From Maricaulaceae bacterium (lineage in GTDB: Bacteria; Pseudomonadota; Alphaproteobacteria; Caulobacterales; Maricaulaceae), in NCBI GenBank assembly GCA_026126205.1, contig JAHCJP010000001.1, positions 682,001-746,000 on the forward strand: a stretch of DNA of 64,000 nucleotides, written 5' to 3'. Numbering within the stretch: the stretch's first letter is position 1; every line of letters begins with the position of its first letter. The notes beneath the pieces were generated by a model, which did not search any database, was not told the origin of the DNA, and saw nothing but the letters and a program-made list of their open reading frames with translations. Below are positions 34,026 through 43,074 of the stretch, piece after piece. The translations under genes were made by a program, and so were the position numbers.

Positions 34026-34920
34026 CGCGCATCCCCGCCTCCAGCGGCGCGGCGCCCGCGGCGCCCCGCAGATAGCCGCCGACCAGCGGGCCGCACGGCC
34101 CGGCGTCCAGCAGCGCGCGGCGCAAATCATCCGTTGCGCTGTCGCCATCGGCGAAGGAGCGGAACGCAGCGGCGACGGCGACCATGTCCATGTCCTGCGG
34201 CGACAGGCGCAGCGCCGTCACCCCCGTCCGGCGCAGCTCGGCGGCGTCCAGCGTGGCGGCCTGCACGCCGAAGGACAGGGTCTGCACGCCGTTGACCGCG
34301 AACAGCCCCTCCCCGTCCAGCGTCAGCACCGCCATACCGTCCGTGTCCTCGCCGCAGACATACTGACAGGCGTCCTTGTGCAGGCCGTGCGCTTTCGCGT
34401 GATGGCAGCGCCCGGCCAGCGCCAGCGGCAGGCGGCCGAAGGCGAACAACTCCATCTCCAGGCCCGGCAGGGCGCGGGCGATGGCGGCGACCGAGGCCAG
34501 CGGCAGTTCGACATTCGCGCACAGGCGCGTGCAGCCGCGCGCTGTCAACTCGGCCGCAGCGGCCTCGTTATAGACGTTCAGCAGCGGCCCGGCGACAAAG
34601 GGGCGGCCCGCCCGCGCCGCCAGCATGGAGATGTCATTGACCTCCACCAGCGCGTCTTCGGCGGCCATCTCCGCCATCAGGCGGCGTTCGCGCGGCGTTG
34701 ATGGCATGGCGAGGCCTGACCAGACCACGGTTTTGCCCGCACGCACCAGCCGCTCTGCGGCTTCGGCCAGCGCATGTTCGTAAAGCGGCGCGCGCTTACC
34801 GCACACCACCTCGCCCAGATAGACGCGCTCCACCGGCGCTTCGTCGGCGATGCGGGCGTAGAAGGCGGCGATTTTCTCCGCCGGCCAGTTGAAGTAGAGC
34901 GGGCCGAGGGTCAACTCCAT
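34018..34920 (-). CDS. ubiV: UbiV, U32-family protein for O2-independent ubiquinone synthesis
   Basis: A 300-residue U32 peptidase-family protein. The four cysteines that bind a 4Fe-4S cluster in E. coli UbiV have counterparts: Cys40, then Cys172, Cys185 and Cys189 with the same C-x12-C-x3-C spacing. UbiU and UbiV together hydroxylate the ubiquinone ring without O2, using prephenate as the hydroxyl donor according to work on E. coli. The ATG at 34920 overlaps the ubiU stop (TGATG). Confidence 0.93.
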   Translation of the reverse strand: MELTLGPLYFNWPAEKIAAFYARIADEAPVERVYLGEVVCGKRAPLYEHALAEAAERLVRAGKTVVWSGLAMPSTPRERRLMAEMAAEDALVEVNDISMLAARAGRPFVAGPLLNVYNEAAAAELTARGCTRLCANVELPLASVAAIARALPGLEMELFAFGRLPLALAGRCHHAKAHGLHKDACQYVCGEDTDGMAVLTLDGEGLFAVNGVQTLSFGVQAATLDAAELRRTGVTALRLSPQDMDMVAVAAAFRSFADGDSATDDLRRALLDAGPCGPLVGGYLRGAAGAAPLEAGMRDA

Positions 34921-35912
34921 CACCGCCACCCCCTGCGATAGGCGCCGGCGGTCTCGCGCCCGCCCTCGGCGAGATCAGCCAGCGGCAGGGCGGATGCGTC
35001 GGGCGCGCGCCCGGCGTCCAGCGCGTCGATGGCGCGCCGGAAGGCGGCGGCGACGCGGGCGACATAGGCCTTGCCGCGCTGGCGCCCTTCTACCTTCACC
35101 GCTTTCACCCCGGCGCTGCGAAACCCTTCCAGCAGCGTCATGGCGTTGAGGCTGACCGGATCCTCGAACAGGCGCCGGGCCTCGCCCCGCGCCTCGAAAC
35201 AGCCCTTGCACAGGGTGGGGTAACCCGCCGCCTCGCCGGCCTTGTAGCGGTCGACCGCGAAACCGCCGAGACGGGTGGTCAGCCGCCCGTCCTCCTCGTC
35301 GAAACTGACCGCCTCTGGCGGCGAGCAGACGCCGTCGAGATTGGGTGAGCGCGCCGCGGCGTAGGACGACATGGCGCAGCGCCCTTCGGCCATCACACAC
35401 AGGCCGCCAAAGACGAAGGCCTCGGTTTCCACCTCCGTCTCGCGGACAAGGGCCGCGATCTCGGCGACGTTCAGCACCCGCGGCAGCACCACCCGTCTGA
35501 CGCCGTATTCGGCGGCGTAGAAGGCGATGGCTTCCGGCGTACCCGCCGCCGCCTGCACCGACAGATGCAGGCGCAGATCCGGATGCGCGCGGCGCATATG
35601 GGCCAGCACGCCGAGATCGGCGGCGATCACCGCATAAACGCCGGCCGCCGCTGCGATGTCACCGGCGCGGCGCCAAGCGCCAGTATCGCCTGCGCGGGCG
35701 AAGGTGTTCACCGCCAGCAGGACCCTCGCCCCGCGCGCGCCGGCCCAGCCCACGGCTTCCGCCAGTTCCTCGGGCGTGAAGTTCAGCCCCGGAAAGTTGC
35801 GGGCGTTGGTGGCGTCGGCGAGGCCGCAATAGACGCTGTCGGCCCCGGCCTCGACCGCCGCCCTCAGCATCGCCGGGCCGCCGGCGGGGCAGACAAGCTC
35901 CACCGACCCCAT
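34920..35912 (-). CDS. ubiU: UbiU, U32-family protein for O2-independent ubiquinone synthesis
   Basis: A 330-residue U32 protein beginning VELVCPAGGPAMLRAAVEAGADSVYCG. The cluster cysteines are Cys172, Cys179, Cys196 and Cys235, with spacings 7, 17 and 39 that are the same as in E. coli UbiU. It forms a heterodimer with UbiV. It starts 1 bp after the ubiT stop, so ubiT-ubiU-ubiV are co-translated. This gives the cell ubiquinone in anoxia, when Coq7-type hydroxylases (one is encoded at 54327-54893) cannot work. Confidence 0.94.
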   Translation of the reverse strand: MGSVELVCPAGGPAMLRAAVEAGADSVYCGLADATNARNFPGLNFTPEELAEAVGWAGARGARVLLAVNTFARAGDTGAWRRAGDIAAAAGVYAVIAADLGVLAHMRRAHPDLRLHLSVQAAAGTPEAIAFYAAEYGVRRVVLPRVLNVAEIAALVRETEVETEAFVFGGLCVMAEGRCAMSSYAAARSPNLDGVCSPPEAVSFDEEDGRLTTRLGGFAVDRYKAGEAAGYPTLCKGCFEARGEARRLFEDPVSLNAMTLLEGFRSAGVKAVKVEGRQRGKAYVARVAAAFRRAIDALDAGRAPDASALPLADLAEGGRETAGAYRRGWR

Positions 35913-35913
35913 G

Positions 35914-36366
35914 TCAGGCGCCTCCGGCGGCGCGCGCCGCCGCGCGCAAGCGCGCGGGCAGCGGCAGCAGGTCGATCAGGGTGATCTCGGCTTCTTCCAG
36001 CGCGGCCCGCAGCGCCATGGCGGCGCCGACGCCGCCCTCGATCCGCACCCGGCGCGAGAAGAAAGCCGCGTCGGCGTCGGCCGAGCCGTCCATCAGCGAC
36101 AGCAATAGCCGCAACGGCGCGGCGATGGCCGCATCCGCGCGGGGCGCCGCGGTCTTTCCCACAACCCGCACCCGCCGCCGCCCGGTCACGATCAGGAAGG
36201 CGGCCGGCAGGTCGTCGGGAACGATCAGGATGCTGTTCGCCCCCGCCACGGCCAGCCGCGCGAACGCCGCCGGCTTGTCGCGCGCGACGCGCCGCAGGGC
36301 CAGCGTCAGCGCCAGACCGGCCGGAGCCGCCAGCGCCGCGCGCAAGGGGGCGGGAAGCGCGTTCAT
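35914..36366 (-). CDS. ubiT: UbiT, SCP2-domain accessory factor of anaerobic ubiquinone synthesis
   Basis: A 150-residue protein with an SCP2 sterol-carrier domain (about residues 40-130), including LPAAFLIVTGRRRVRVVG and FFSRRVRIEGGVGAAM. Its place before ubiU and ubiV identifies it as UbiT, which binds the hydrophobic quinone precursors. The ATG at 36366 overlaps the narI stop by 4 bp, so quinone synthesis is tied to nitrate reductase expression. Confidence 0.88.
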   Translation of the reverse strand: MNALPAPLRAALAAPAGLALTLALRRVARDKPAAFARLAVAGANSILIVPDDLPAAFLIVTGRRRVRVVGKTAAPRADAAIAAPLRLLLSLMDGSADADAAFFSRRVRIEGGVGAAMALRAALEEAEITLIDLLPLPARLRAAARAAGGA

Positions 36367-37076
36367 TCCGCCGGCCCCGCCTTGGCGCCGCTGCGCTTTG
36401 AGCGCACGACCTGATACCCCGGCCGCCAGACATAGCGGATCGGGGCGCTGAACATGTGCACCAGCCGCGTGAAGGGGAAGACCAGGAAGATGGTCAGCCC
36501 CAGGAACAGGTGCGCCTTGAACACCCAGTGGGTGTCGGCGACATAGGTCCAGGCGTCGAGATTGAAGATGAATATCCCCTGCGCCCAGTTCATGAATTTC
36601 ACCATCTCATAGCCGTCGAGATGGCCGACGGAGACCAGGATGGTGCCCATGCCCAGAAGCAGCTGGATATACAGGATCACCAGAATGGCGATGTCGGAAA
36701 AGCTGGATGTCTTGCGGATGCGGGCGTCGAACAGCCGCCGGTGCAGCAGCAGCGTCGCCCCGATCAGGCACACCACGCCGGCCACGCCGCCGACGACGAT
36801 GGCCATCATCTGTTTCGCCGCGTGGCTGATGCCCATGGCGTCGAAAATCCAGATCGGGGTCAGCAGGCCGACCAGATGGCCGAAGAAGATCACCAGAATG
36901 CCGACATGGAACAGCACCGAACCGACCAGAAGCTGTTTTCTTCGCAGAAGCTGGCTGGAGCCTGAGCGCCAGGTGTATGGCTCGCGGTCGTAGCGCAGGA
37001 TCGACCCGATCACGAAAACCGAAAGCGCGATATAGGGATAGACGCCGAACAGCGCGGCGTTGATCACATCAGCCAT
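36363..37076 (-). CDS. narI: NarI, cytochrome b (gamma) subunit of nitrate reductase
   Basis: A 237-residue membrane protein with five transmembrane helices. FGVYPYIALSVFVIGSILRYDREPYTWR starts the typical NarI sequence, and FHVGILVIFFGH and HWVFKAHLFLGLTIFLVFPFTRLVH hold His ligands for the two haems b. It takes electrons from ubiquinol at the periplasmic side and passes them to NarH. It overlaps the narJ end by 8 bp. Confidence 0.96.
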   Translation of the reverse strand: MADVINAALFGVYPYIALSVFVIGSILRYDREPYTWRSGSSQLLRRKQLLVGSVLFHVGILVIFFGHLVGLLTPIWIFDAMGISHAAKQMMAIVVGGVAGVVCLIGATLLLHRRLFDARIRKTSSFSDIAILVILYIQLLLGMGTILVSVGHLDGYEMVKFMNWAQGIFIFNLDAWTYVADTHWVFKAHLFLGLTIFLVFPFTRLVHMFSAPIRYVWRPGYQVVRSKRSGAKAGPAE

Positions 37077-37788
37077 GGCGGCCTCCTTCGGCCCGCGGCT
37101 CGGCGGGCGGGTTCTTGATGCGGGCGAGCATGTCTTCGGCCTTCGGGCAGCCGCCGGTCTTGCCGGGGCTGTCGGGGCCGAAGGTGACCGGTTCGTCCTC
37201 CCACGCGCGGTCGAGCGCGATCAGGTCGTCCGGGTCGTCGTCATCCATGGCCAGCAGCTCGGCCAGCGCCGCCTCGTCGGCGCGGCCGGCGGCGATCGCC
37301 TCCAGCGCCAGGAACACGCCGGCATAGACGCTCTTGCGCTTCTGCAGGCGCTGGCGCAGGGCGGCGACGACGTGCAGCGGTTCGCCCAGCATCGCCTGCG
37401 CCTTGTCCGTCTCCAGCGTGGAGAGGAACTCAAGGAACATCGGCAGATAGTCGGGCAGTTCCGACGCCGCGATCTCCAGCCCGTGTTCGGCGTAGAGCGT
37501 TTGCAGGTCGACCATGGCCTGGCCGCGGTCGCGCCCCTCGCCGTGCACATGCTCGAACAGGTGCAGCGACAGCGAGCGCGTGCGGTCGAACAGCAGCACA
37601 TAGCGCTCCTGCAGGTCCATCAGGTCGCGGCTGTCCAGCTCGCCGATCAGCCGGTTCAGCTTCAGCCGCAGCGGCTCCGGGACCAGGCCCTCGGCGTTCA
37701 GCAGCCGTTTCAGCTCCGGCGCCGCGGCCTGTATGTCCTCTGTCGGATAGCTCAGCAGCAGGGCGAGCGCCTTGAAGGTGGCGGCCAT
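37069..37788 (-). CDS. narJ: NarJ, chaperone for nitrate reductase assembly
   Basis: A 239-residue TorD/NarJ-family protein. FKALALLLSYPTEDIQ opens the protein, and SLSLHLFEHVHGEGRDRGQAMVDL near residue 95 and LPDYLPMFLEFLS near residue 130 are the conserved parts. NarJ helps insert the molybdenum cofactor into NarG and is not part of the final enzyme. The ATG at 37788 overlaps the narH stop (TGATG); the longer open frame upstream is a narH shadow. Confidence 0.95.
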   Translation of the reverse strand: MAATFKALALLLSYPTEDIQAAAPELKRLLNAEGLVPEPLRLKLNRLIGELDSRDLMDLQERYVLLFDRTRSLSLHLFEHVHGEGRDRGQAMVDLQTLYAEHGLEIAASELPDYLPMFLEFLSTLETDKAQAMLGEPLHVVAALRQRLQKRKSVYAGVFLALEAIAAGRADEAALAELLAMDDDDPDDLIALDRAWEDEPVTFGPDSPGKTGGCPKAEDMLARIKNPPAEPRAEGGRHG

Positions 37789-39314
37789 CACGCTTTCTCC
37801 ATCGGCGGCACGATCTTGCGGGCTCGGTGCTTGCCGAACAGGTCGCGGCCCGATTCCCCGGCCGAACAGCCATTGCCGAAGGAAAACCCGCAATCGCCCT
37901 TCAGGCTGTAGGCGTGTTCGGTCTCCTCGCGGTGGGCGGTGGGGATGACGAAGCGGTCTTCGTAATTGGCGATGGCCATGTAGCGGTACATGTCCTCGAT
38001 CCGCTCCGGCGTCAGGCCGACGCGTTCGGCCACCGCCTCGTCGATCACGCCGTCGATGGTCTTGGCGCGCATATAGGCGCGCATGGCCATCATCCGCTCC
38101 AGCGCCAGCGCCACCGGTTCTTCCCGGCCGGCGGTCAGCATGTTGGCGAGATAGCGCAGCGGAATGCGCAGCTTGCGCACGTCCGGCATGGCGCCGTCAT
38201 CGCCCAGCGCCCCGGCCTCCGCCGCCGACTGGATCGGCGACAGCGGCGGCACGTACCAGACCATCGGCAGGGTGCGGTATTCGGGGTGCAGCGGGAAGGC
38301 GACCTTCCAGTCCATCGCCATCTTCCACACCGGCGAGGCGCGCGCCGCCTCCAGCCAGCTTTCCGGCACGCCGTCCTTGCGGGCCTGGGCGATCACCTCC
38401 GGATCGTTGGGATCCAGGAAGATGTCGAGCTGGGCCTGGTAGAGGTCCTGCTCGCCCGGCGCGCTGGCGGCCTCGGCGATGCGGTCGGCGTCATACAGCA
38501 GCACGCCGAGATAGCGGATACGGCCGACGCAGGTTTCCGAACACACCGTCGGCTCGCCCGCCTCGATGCGCGGATAGCAGAAAGTGCATTTCTCGGATTT
38601 GCCCGACGACCAGTTGTAATAGATCTTCTTGTAGGGACAGCCGGACACGCACATGCGCCAGCCGCGGCACTTCTCCTGGTCGATCAGGACGATGCCGTCT
38701 TCTTCGCGCTTGTAGATGGCGCCCGACGGACAGGCGGCGACGCAGGTGGGGTTCAGGCAGTGCTCACACAGCCTGGGCAGATACATCATGAAGGTGTTTT
38801 CGAACTCGCCGTAGACCTGTTTCTCGACGCCCTCGAAATTATAGTCCTGCGAGCGCTTGGCGAATTCGCCGCCCAGAATCTCCTCCCAGTTCGGGCCCCA
38901 GTCGATGCGCTCCATGCGCTCGCCGGTGATCAGCGAGCGCGGCCGCGCCGTCGGGAAGGCCTGCGATTCCTTCGCGGTCTGCAGGTGCTCGTAATCGAAG
39001 GTGAAGGGCTCGTAGTAGTCGTCGATCTCCGGCAGGTCGGGGTTGGCGAAAATCTTCGCCAGAATGCGCCACTTGCCGCCCATTTTCGGGCGCAGGGCGC
39101 CGGACTTTTCGCGCGTCCAGCCGCCGTTCCAGCGTTTCTGATTCTCCCAGTCCTTGGGATAGCCGACGCCGGGCTTGGTCTCGACATTGTTGAACCAGGC
39201 GTATTCGACGCCCTCGCGGCTGGTCCAAACGTTCTTGCAGGTGACTGAGCAGGTGTGACACCCGATGCATTTGTCGAGGTTCAGCACCATGCCGATTTGC
39301 GCCCGGATTTTCAT
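37788..39314 (-). CDS. narH: NarH, iron-sulfur (beta) subunit of nitrate reductase
   Basis: A 508-residue protein with four cysteine clusters. They are Cys16/19/22/26, CEHCLNPTCVAACP near residue 185, CRGWRMCVSGCPY near residue 215, where Trp replaces one Cys and gives the 3Fe-4S centre, and CTFCYPRIEAGEPTVCSETCVG near residue 245. It carries electrons from NarI to NarG. Length and motif order match the standard membrane-bound nitrate reductase with the active site facing the cytoplasm. It overlaps narG by 4 bp. Confidence 0.97.
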   Translation of the reverse strand: MKIRAQIGMVLNLDKCIGCHTCSVTCKNVWTSREGVEYAWFNNVETKPGVGYPKDWENQKRWNGGWTREKSGALRPKMGGKWRILAKIFANPDLPEIDDYYEPFTFDYEHLQTAKESQAFPTARPRSLITGERMERIDWGPNWEEILGGEFAKRSQDYNFEGVEKQVYGEFENTFMMYLPRLCEHCLNPTCVAACPSGAIYKREEDGIVLIDQEKCRGWRMCVSGCPYKKIYYNWSSGKSEKCTFCYPRIEAGEPTVCSETCVGRIRYLGVLLYDADRIAEAASAPGEQDLYQAQLDIFLDPNDPEVIAQARKDGVPESWLEAARASPVWKMAMDWKVAFPLHPEYRTLPMVWYVPPLSPIQSAAEAGALGDDGAMPDVRKLRIPLRYLANMLTAGREEPVALALERMMAMRAYMRAKTIDGVIDEAVAERVGLTPERIEDMYRYMAIANYEDRFVIPTAHREETEHAYSLKGDCGFSFGNGCSAGESGRDLFGKHRARKIVPPMEKA

Positions 39315-42300
39315 TCCGCCGCCTCCATTTCCGCTGCAGGGCCTTCCAGCCAGTCGATCTTTTCCATCTTGCGGACGATGACGAACTCGTCCCGGTTCGA
39401 ACCCACGGTGCCGTAATAGTTGAAGCCGTAGGCCTGCTGGGCGTAGCCGCCGATCATGTGCGTCGGCTTCATCGTCGCCCGGGTGACGGAGTTGTGGATG
39501 CCGCCGCGCCGGCCGGTCATCTCTGATCCCGGCACGTTCACGATCTTCTCCTGGGCGTGGTACATGAAGATCGTGCCCTCGCGGATGCGCTGCGAGACCA
39601 CGGCCCGCGCCACCAGCGCGCCATTGGCGTTATAGGCCTCCACCCAGTCGTTATCCTCGATGCCGGCCTTCTTCGCGTCGGTCTCGCTGATCCAGACGAT
39701 CGGCCCGCCGCGCGACAGGGTGAGCATCAGCAGATTGTCGGTGTAGGTGGAGTGGATGCCCCATTTCTGGTGCGGGGTGATGAAGTTCAGCACCACTTGC
39801 GGGCGGCCGTTGGATTTTCGCTCGATCACCGGGGCCACGGCCTTGGTGTCGATCGGCGGGCGGTAGACGCACAGGGCCTCGCCGAAGGCGCGCATCCACA
39901 GATGGTCCTGATAGAGCTGCTGGCGCCCGGTCAGGGTGCGCCACGGGATCATCTCGTGCACATTGGTGTAGCCGGCGTTGTAGCAGACCTCCTCGCTCTC
40001 CAGCCCGGACCAGGTGGGCGAGGAAATGATCTTGCGCGGCTGGGCCACCACGTCGCGGAAGCGGATTTTCTCGTCTTCCTTCGGCAGGGCGAGGTGGGCG
40101 TGTTCACGGCCGGTGCCTTTCGACAACGCTTCCCACGCCTTCACCGCGACCTCGCCATTGGTCTCCGGCGCCAGCATCAGGATGGTCTCGGCGGCGTCGA
40201 TGTCGCTCTCGATCCGCGCCAGGCCCTTGGTCGGCCCCTCCTCGCGCACCACGCCGTTCAGCGCCTTGAGGTTCTCGACCTCGTGTTTTGTGTCCCAGGC
40301 GATGCCCTTGCCGCCATTGCCCACTTTCTCCATCAGCGGGCCAAGCGCCGTGAAGCGTTTGTAGAGGTTGGGATAATCGCGCTCTATAACCGCGATCTGG
40401 GGCATGGTGACGCCGGGAACCGGCTCCGTGTCGCCGGCCTTCCAGTCCTTGACGTCGAAGGGCTGGGCGATCTCGCCCGGGCTGTCATGCTGGATCGGGG
40501 TCAGGACCACGTCCGTCTCCACGCCCAGAATCTCCGGCGCGATTTCCGAGAATTTCTTCGCGATCGCCTTGTAGATCGCCCAGTCGCTCTTGCACTCCCA
40601 AACCGGGTCCACCGCCGCGGTCAGCGGGTGGATGAACGGGTGCATGTCGGAGGTGTTGAGATCGTTCTTCTCGTACCAGGTGGCGGTGGGCAGAACGATG
40701 TCGGAATAGACGCAGGTGGTCGACATGCGGAAGTCGAGCGTGACCAGCAGGTCCAGCTTGCCCTGCGGCGCGTCGTCCCGCCAGTTGGCCTCCAGCGGCC
40801 GGTCTTCCGGCGCGGTTTCGTCGCTCATCACGCCATTGTCGGCGCCCAGCAGGTGCTTCAGCAGATATTCATGCCCCTTGCCGGACGAACCGAGCAGGTT
40901 CGAGCGCCAGATGAACAGGTTGCGAGGCCAGTTCTCGGGCGCGTCCGGGTCCTGGCACGACATTTCCAGGTCGCCGGATTTCAGCGCCGAGACGACATAG
41001 TCCTTCACCTCCATCCCGGCGGCCTTGGCCGCGGCGGCGATGGTGATGGGATTGGTCTTCAGCTGCGGCGCAGACGGCAGCCAGCCCATGCGCTCGGCGC
41101 GGATGTTGTAGTCGATGATCGCGCCGTCCCACGGCCCTTCCGGCGCGGTGGGCGACAGGATGTCTTTCGGCCGCAAGGTCTCGTAACGCCACTGGTCGGA
41201 ATGGGCGTAGAAGAAGGAGGTGGAGTTCATCTGCCGCGGCGGGCGCGCCCAGTCGAGCGCGAAGGCCAGCGGCAGCCAGCCCGTCTGCGGGCGCAGCTTC
41301 TCCTGCCCCACATAGTGCGCCCAGCCGCCGCCCGACTGGCCGACGCAGCCGCACATCACCAGGAGATTGATGATCCCCCGGTAGTTCATGTCCATGTGGT
41401 ACCAGTGGTTCAGCCCCGCGCCCAGGATGACCATGGACTTGCCCCTGGTCTTTTCGGCGTTGCGGGCGAACTCGCGCGCCACGGCGACGATCTTGTCCCT
41501 CGGCACGCCGGTGATCGTCTCGGCCCAGGCGGGCGTATAGGGCGCCATGTCGTCATAGCTTTTCGCCACATGATCACCGCCAAGGCCGCGGTCCAGCCCG
41601 TAATTGGCGACGAACAGGTCGAACACCGTGGCGGCCAGCGCCTCCCCGTCCTTCAGCGTCACCGTTCTGGCCGGCAGCTTGCGGGTCAGCACGTCCGGGT
41701 CGTCGGTGCCCTTGAAGGCGTCGTGGTTCTTGTTGCCGAAATAGGGAAAGTCGACATCGACCACCGCGTCGTGACGGTCGTCGAGCAACAGCGACAGCTC
41801 CAGCTCGGTCTCAGCGCCCTTGCTGTCCTTCGTCTCGAGATTCCACTTGCCCTGCTCGCCCCAGCGGAAGCCGACCGAGCCGCGCGGAACCACGATCTCG
41901 CCGGACCTGCGGTCCAGCGCCACCGTCTTCCAGTCCGGATTGTTCTTCTCGCCGAGGCCGCCCTTGAAGTCGGAGGCGCGCAACAGCCGGTCCGGCACAT
42001 AGCGGCCGTTCTTCTCCACCAGCTTCACCAGCATCGGCATGTCGGTGTAGCGGCGGGCGTAGTCCTCGAAATATTCCGCCTGCCGGTCGAGGTGGAACTC
42101 GCGCAGGATCACATGCCCGAAGGCCAGCGCCAGCGCCGCGTCGGTGCCCTGTTGCGGGTGCAGCCAGATGTCGCCGAATTTCGACGCCTCGGAATAGTCC
42201 GGGCAGATCACGGCGCTCTTGGCGCCGCGATAGCGCGCCTCGGTGTAGAAATGCGCGTCCGGCGTGCGCGTCTGGGGAACGTTCGAGCCCCAGATCAGCA

Positions 42301-43048
42301 GGAAGCCGGAATTGTACCAGTCGGCGCTTTCGGGAACGTCGGTCTGTTCGCCCCAGGTTTGCGGGCTGGCCGGCGGCAGGTCGCAATACCAGTCATAGAA
42401 CGACATGCACACGCCGCCCATCAGCGACAGATAACGCGAGCCGGCGGCGTAGGAGACCATCGACATCGCCGGGATGGGCGAAAAGCCGATCACCCGGTCC
42501 GGCCCGTGGGTCTTGACCGTATAGGCGTTGGCGGCGGCGATGATCTCCGTCACCTCGTCCCAGTCGGCGCGCACGAAGCCGCCGGAGCCGCGCTTGCTGA
42601 CGTATGAGGCGCGGGTTTTCGGATTGTCCTGGATCGCTTTCCACGCCGCGACGGGCGACAGCGTCTCGCGCGCCTTGCGCCAGGCGCGCAGCAGGCGGCC
42701 GCGGATCAGCGGGTATTTCACCCGGTTGCCGGAATACAGATACCAGGAATAGCTGGCGCCGCGCGAACAGCCGCGCGGTTCGTGATTGGGCAGGTCCGGC
42801 CGCGTGCGCGGATAGTCGGTCTGCTGGGTCTCCCAGGTCACCAGGCCGCCCTTGACGTAGATCTTCCACGAACAGGAGCCGGTGCAGTTCGCCCCGTGGG
42901 TGGAGCGCACGATCTTGTCGTGCTGCCAGCGGTTTCTGTAGGCGTTCTCCCAGTCGCGGTTCTCCGCCGTGGTGACGCCGTGGCCGCCGGAGAACTCGCC
43001 CAGCTTCGCAGGCCGGAAGAAGTTCAGTCGGTCGAGAAGATGGCTCAT
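39311..43048 (-). CDS. narG: NarG, catalytic molybdenum (alpha) subunit of nitrate reductase
   Basis: A 1245-residue molybdopterin oxidoreductase of full length. The N-terminal 4Fe-4S site is His51-x3-Cys55-x3-Cys59-x34-Cys94, the NarG type with one His ligand. No Tat-RR signal is present, in line with a cytoplasmic enzyme. WYNSGFLLIWGSNVPQTRTPDAHF near residue 250 is in the region of the Mo-binding Asp. It reduces nitrate to nitrite with bis-MGD. It lies 26 bp after narK2. Confidence 0.98.
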   Translation of the reverse strand: MSHLLDRLNFFRPAKLGEFSGGHGVTTAENRDWENAYRNRWQHDKIVRSTHGANCTGSCSWKIYVKGGLVTWETQQTDYPRTRPDLPNHEPRGCSRGASYSWYLYSGNRVKYPLIRGRLLRAWRKARETLSPVAAWKAIQDNPKTRASYVSKRGSGGFVRADWDEVTEIIAAANAYTVKTHGPDRVIGFSPIPAMSMVSYAAGSRYLSLMGGVCMSFYDWYCDLPPASPQTWGEQTDVPESADWYNSGFLLIWGSNVPQTRTPDAHFYTEARYRGAKSAVICPDYSEASKFGDIWLHPQQGTDAALALAFGHVILREFHLDRQAEYFEDYARRYTDMPMLVKLVEKNGRYVPDRLLRASDFKGGLGEKNNPDWKTVALDRRSGEIVVPRGSVGFRWGEQGKWNLETKDSKGAETELELSLLLDDRHDAVVDVDFPYFGNKNHDAFKGTDDPDVLTRKLPARTVTLKDGEALAATVFDLFVANYGLDRGLGGDHVAKSYDDMAPYTPAWAETITGVPRDKIVAVAREFARNAEKTRGKSMVILGAGLNHWYHMDMNYRGIINLLVMCGCVGQSGGGWAHYVGQEKLRPQTGWLPLAFALDWARPPRQMNSTSFFYAHSDQWRYETLRPKDILSPTAPEGPWDGAIIDYNIRAERMGWLPSAPQLKTNPITIAAAAKAAGMEVKDYVVSALKSGDLEMSCQDPDAPENWPRNLFIWRSNLLGSSGKGHEYLLKHLLGADNGVMSDETAPEDRPLEANWRDDAPQGKLDLLVTLDFRMSTTCVYSDIVLPTATWYEKNDLNTSDMHPFIHPLTAAVDPVWECKSDWAIYKAIAKKFSEIAPEILGVETDVVLTPIQHDSPGEIAQPFDVKDWKAGDTEPVPGVTMPQIAVIERDYPNLYKRFTALGPLMEKVGNGGKGIAWDTKHEVENLKALNGVVREEGPTKGLARIESDIDAAETILMLAPETNGEVAVKAWEALSKGTGREHAHLALPKEDEKIRFRDVVAQPRKIISSPTWSGLESEEVCYNAGYTNVHEMIPWRTLTGRQQLYQDHLWMRAFGEALCVYRPPIDTKAVAPVIERKSNGRPQVVLNFITPHQKWGIHSTYTDNLLMLTLSRGGPIVWISETDAKKAGIEDNDWVEAYNANGALVARAVVSQRIREGTIFMYHAQEKIVNVPGSEMTGRRGGIHNSVTRATMKPTHMIGGYAQQAYGFNYYGTVGSNRDEFVIVRKMEKIDWLEGPAAEMEAAE

Positions 43049-43074
43049 CGTTGGATCCTCGTTTCAGCTTCCGG

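Noticed and set aside
31726..34701. A 991-residue open frame on the plus strand
   Set aside because: It runs antisense through four well-supported genes (barrel protein, PPIase, chorismate mutase, ubiV) and has shadow composition.
39557..42607. A 1016-residue open frame on the plus strand opposite narG
   Set aside because: It is a codon-position shadow of narG in GC-rich DNA. The translation is full of Gln, His, Arg and Ala with no domain, and narG itself is certain.
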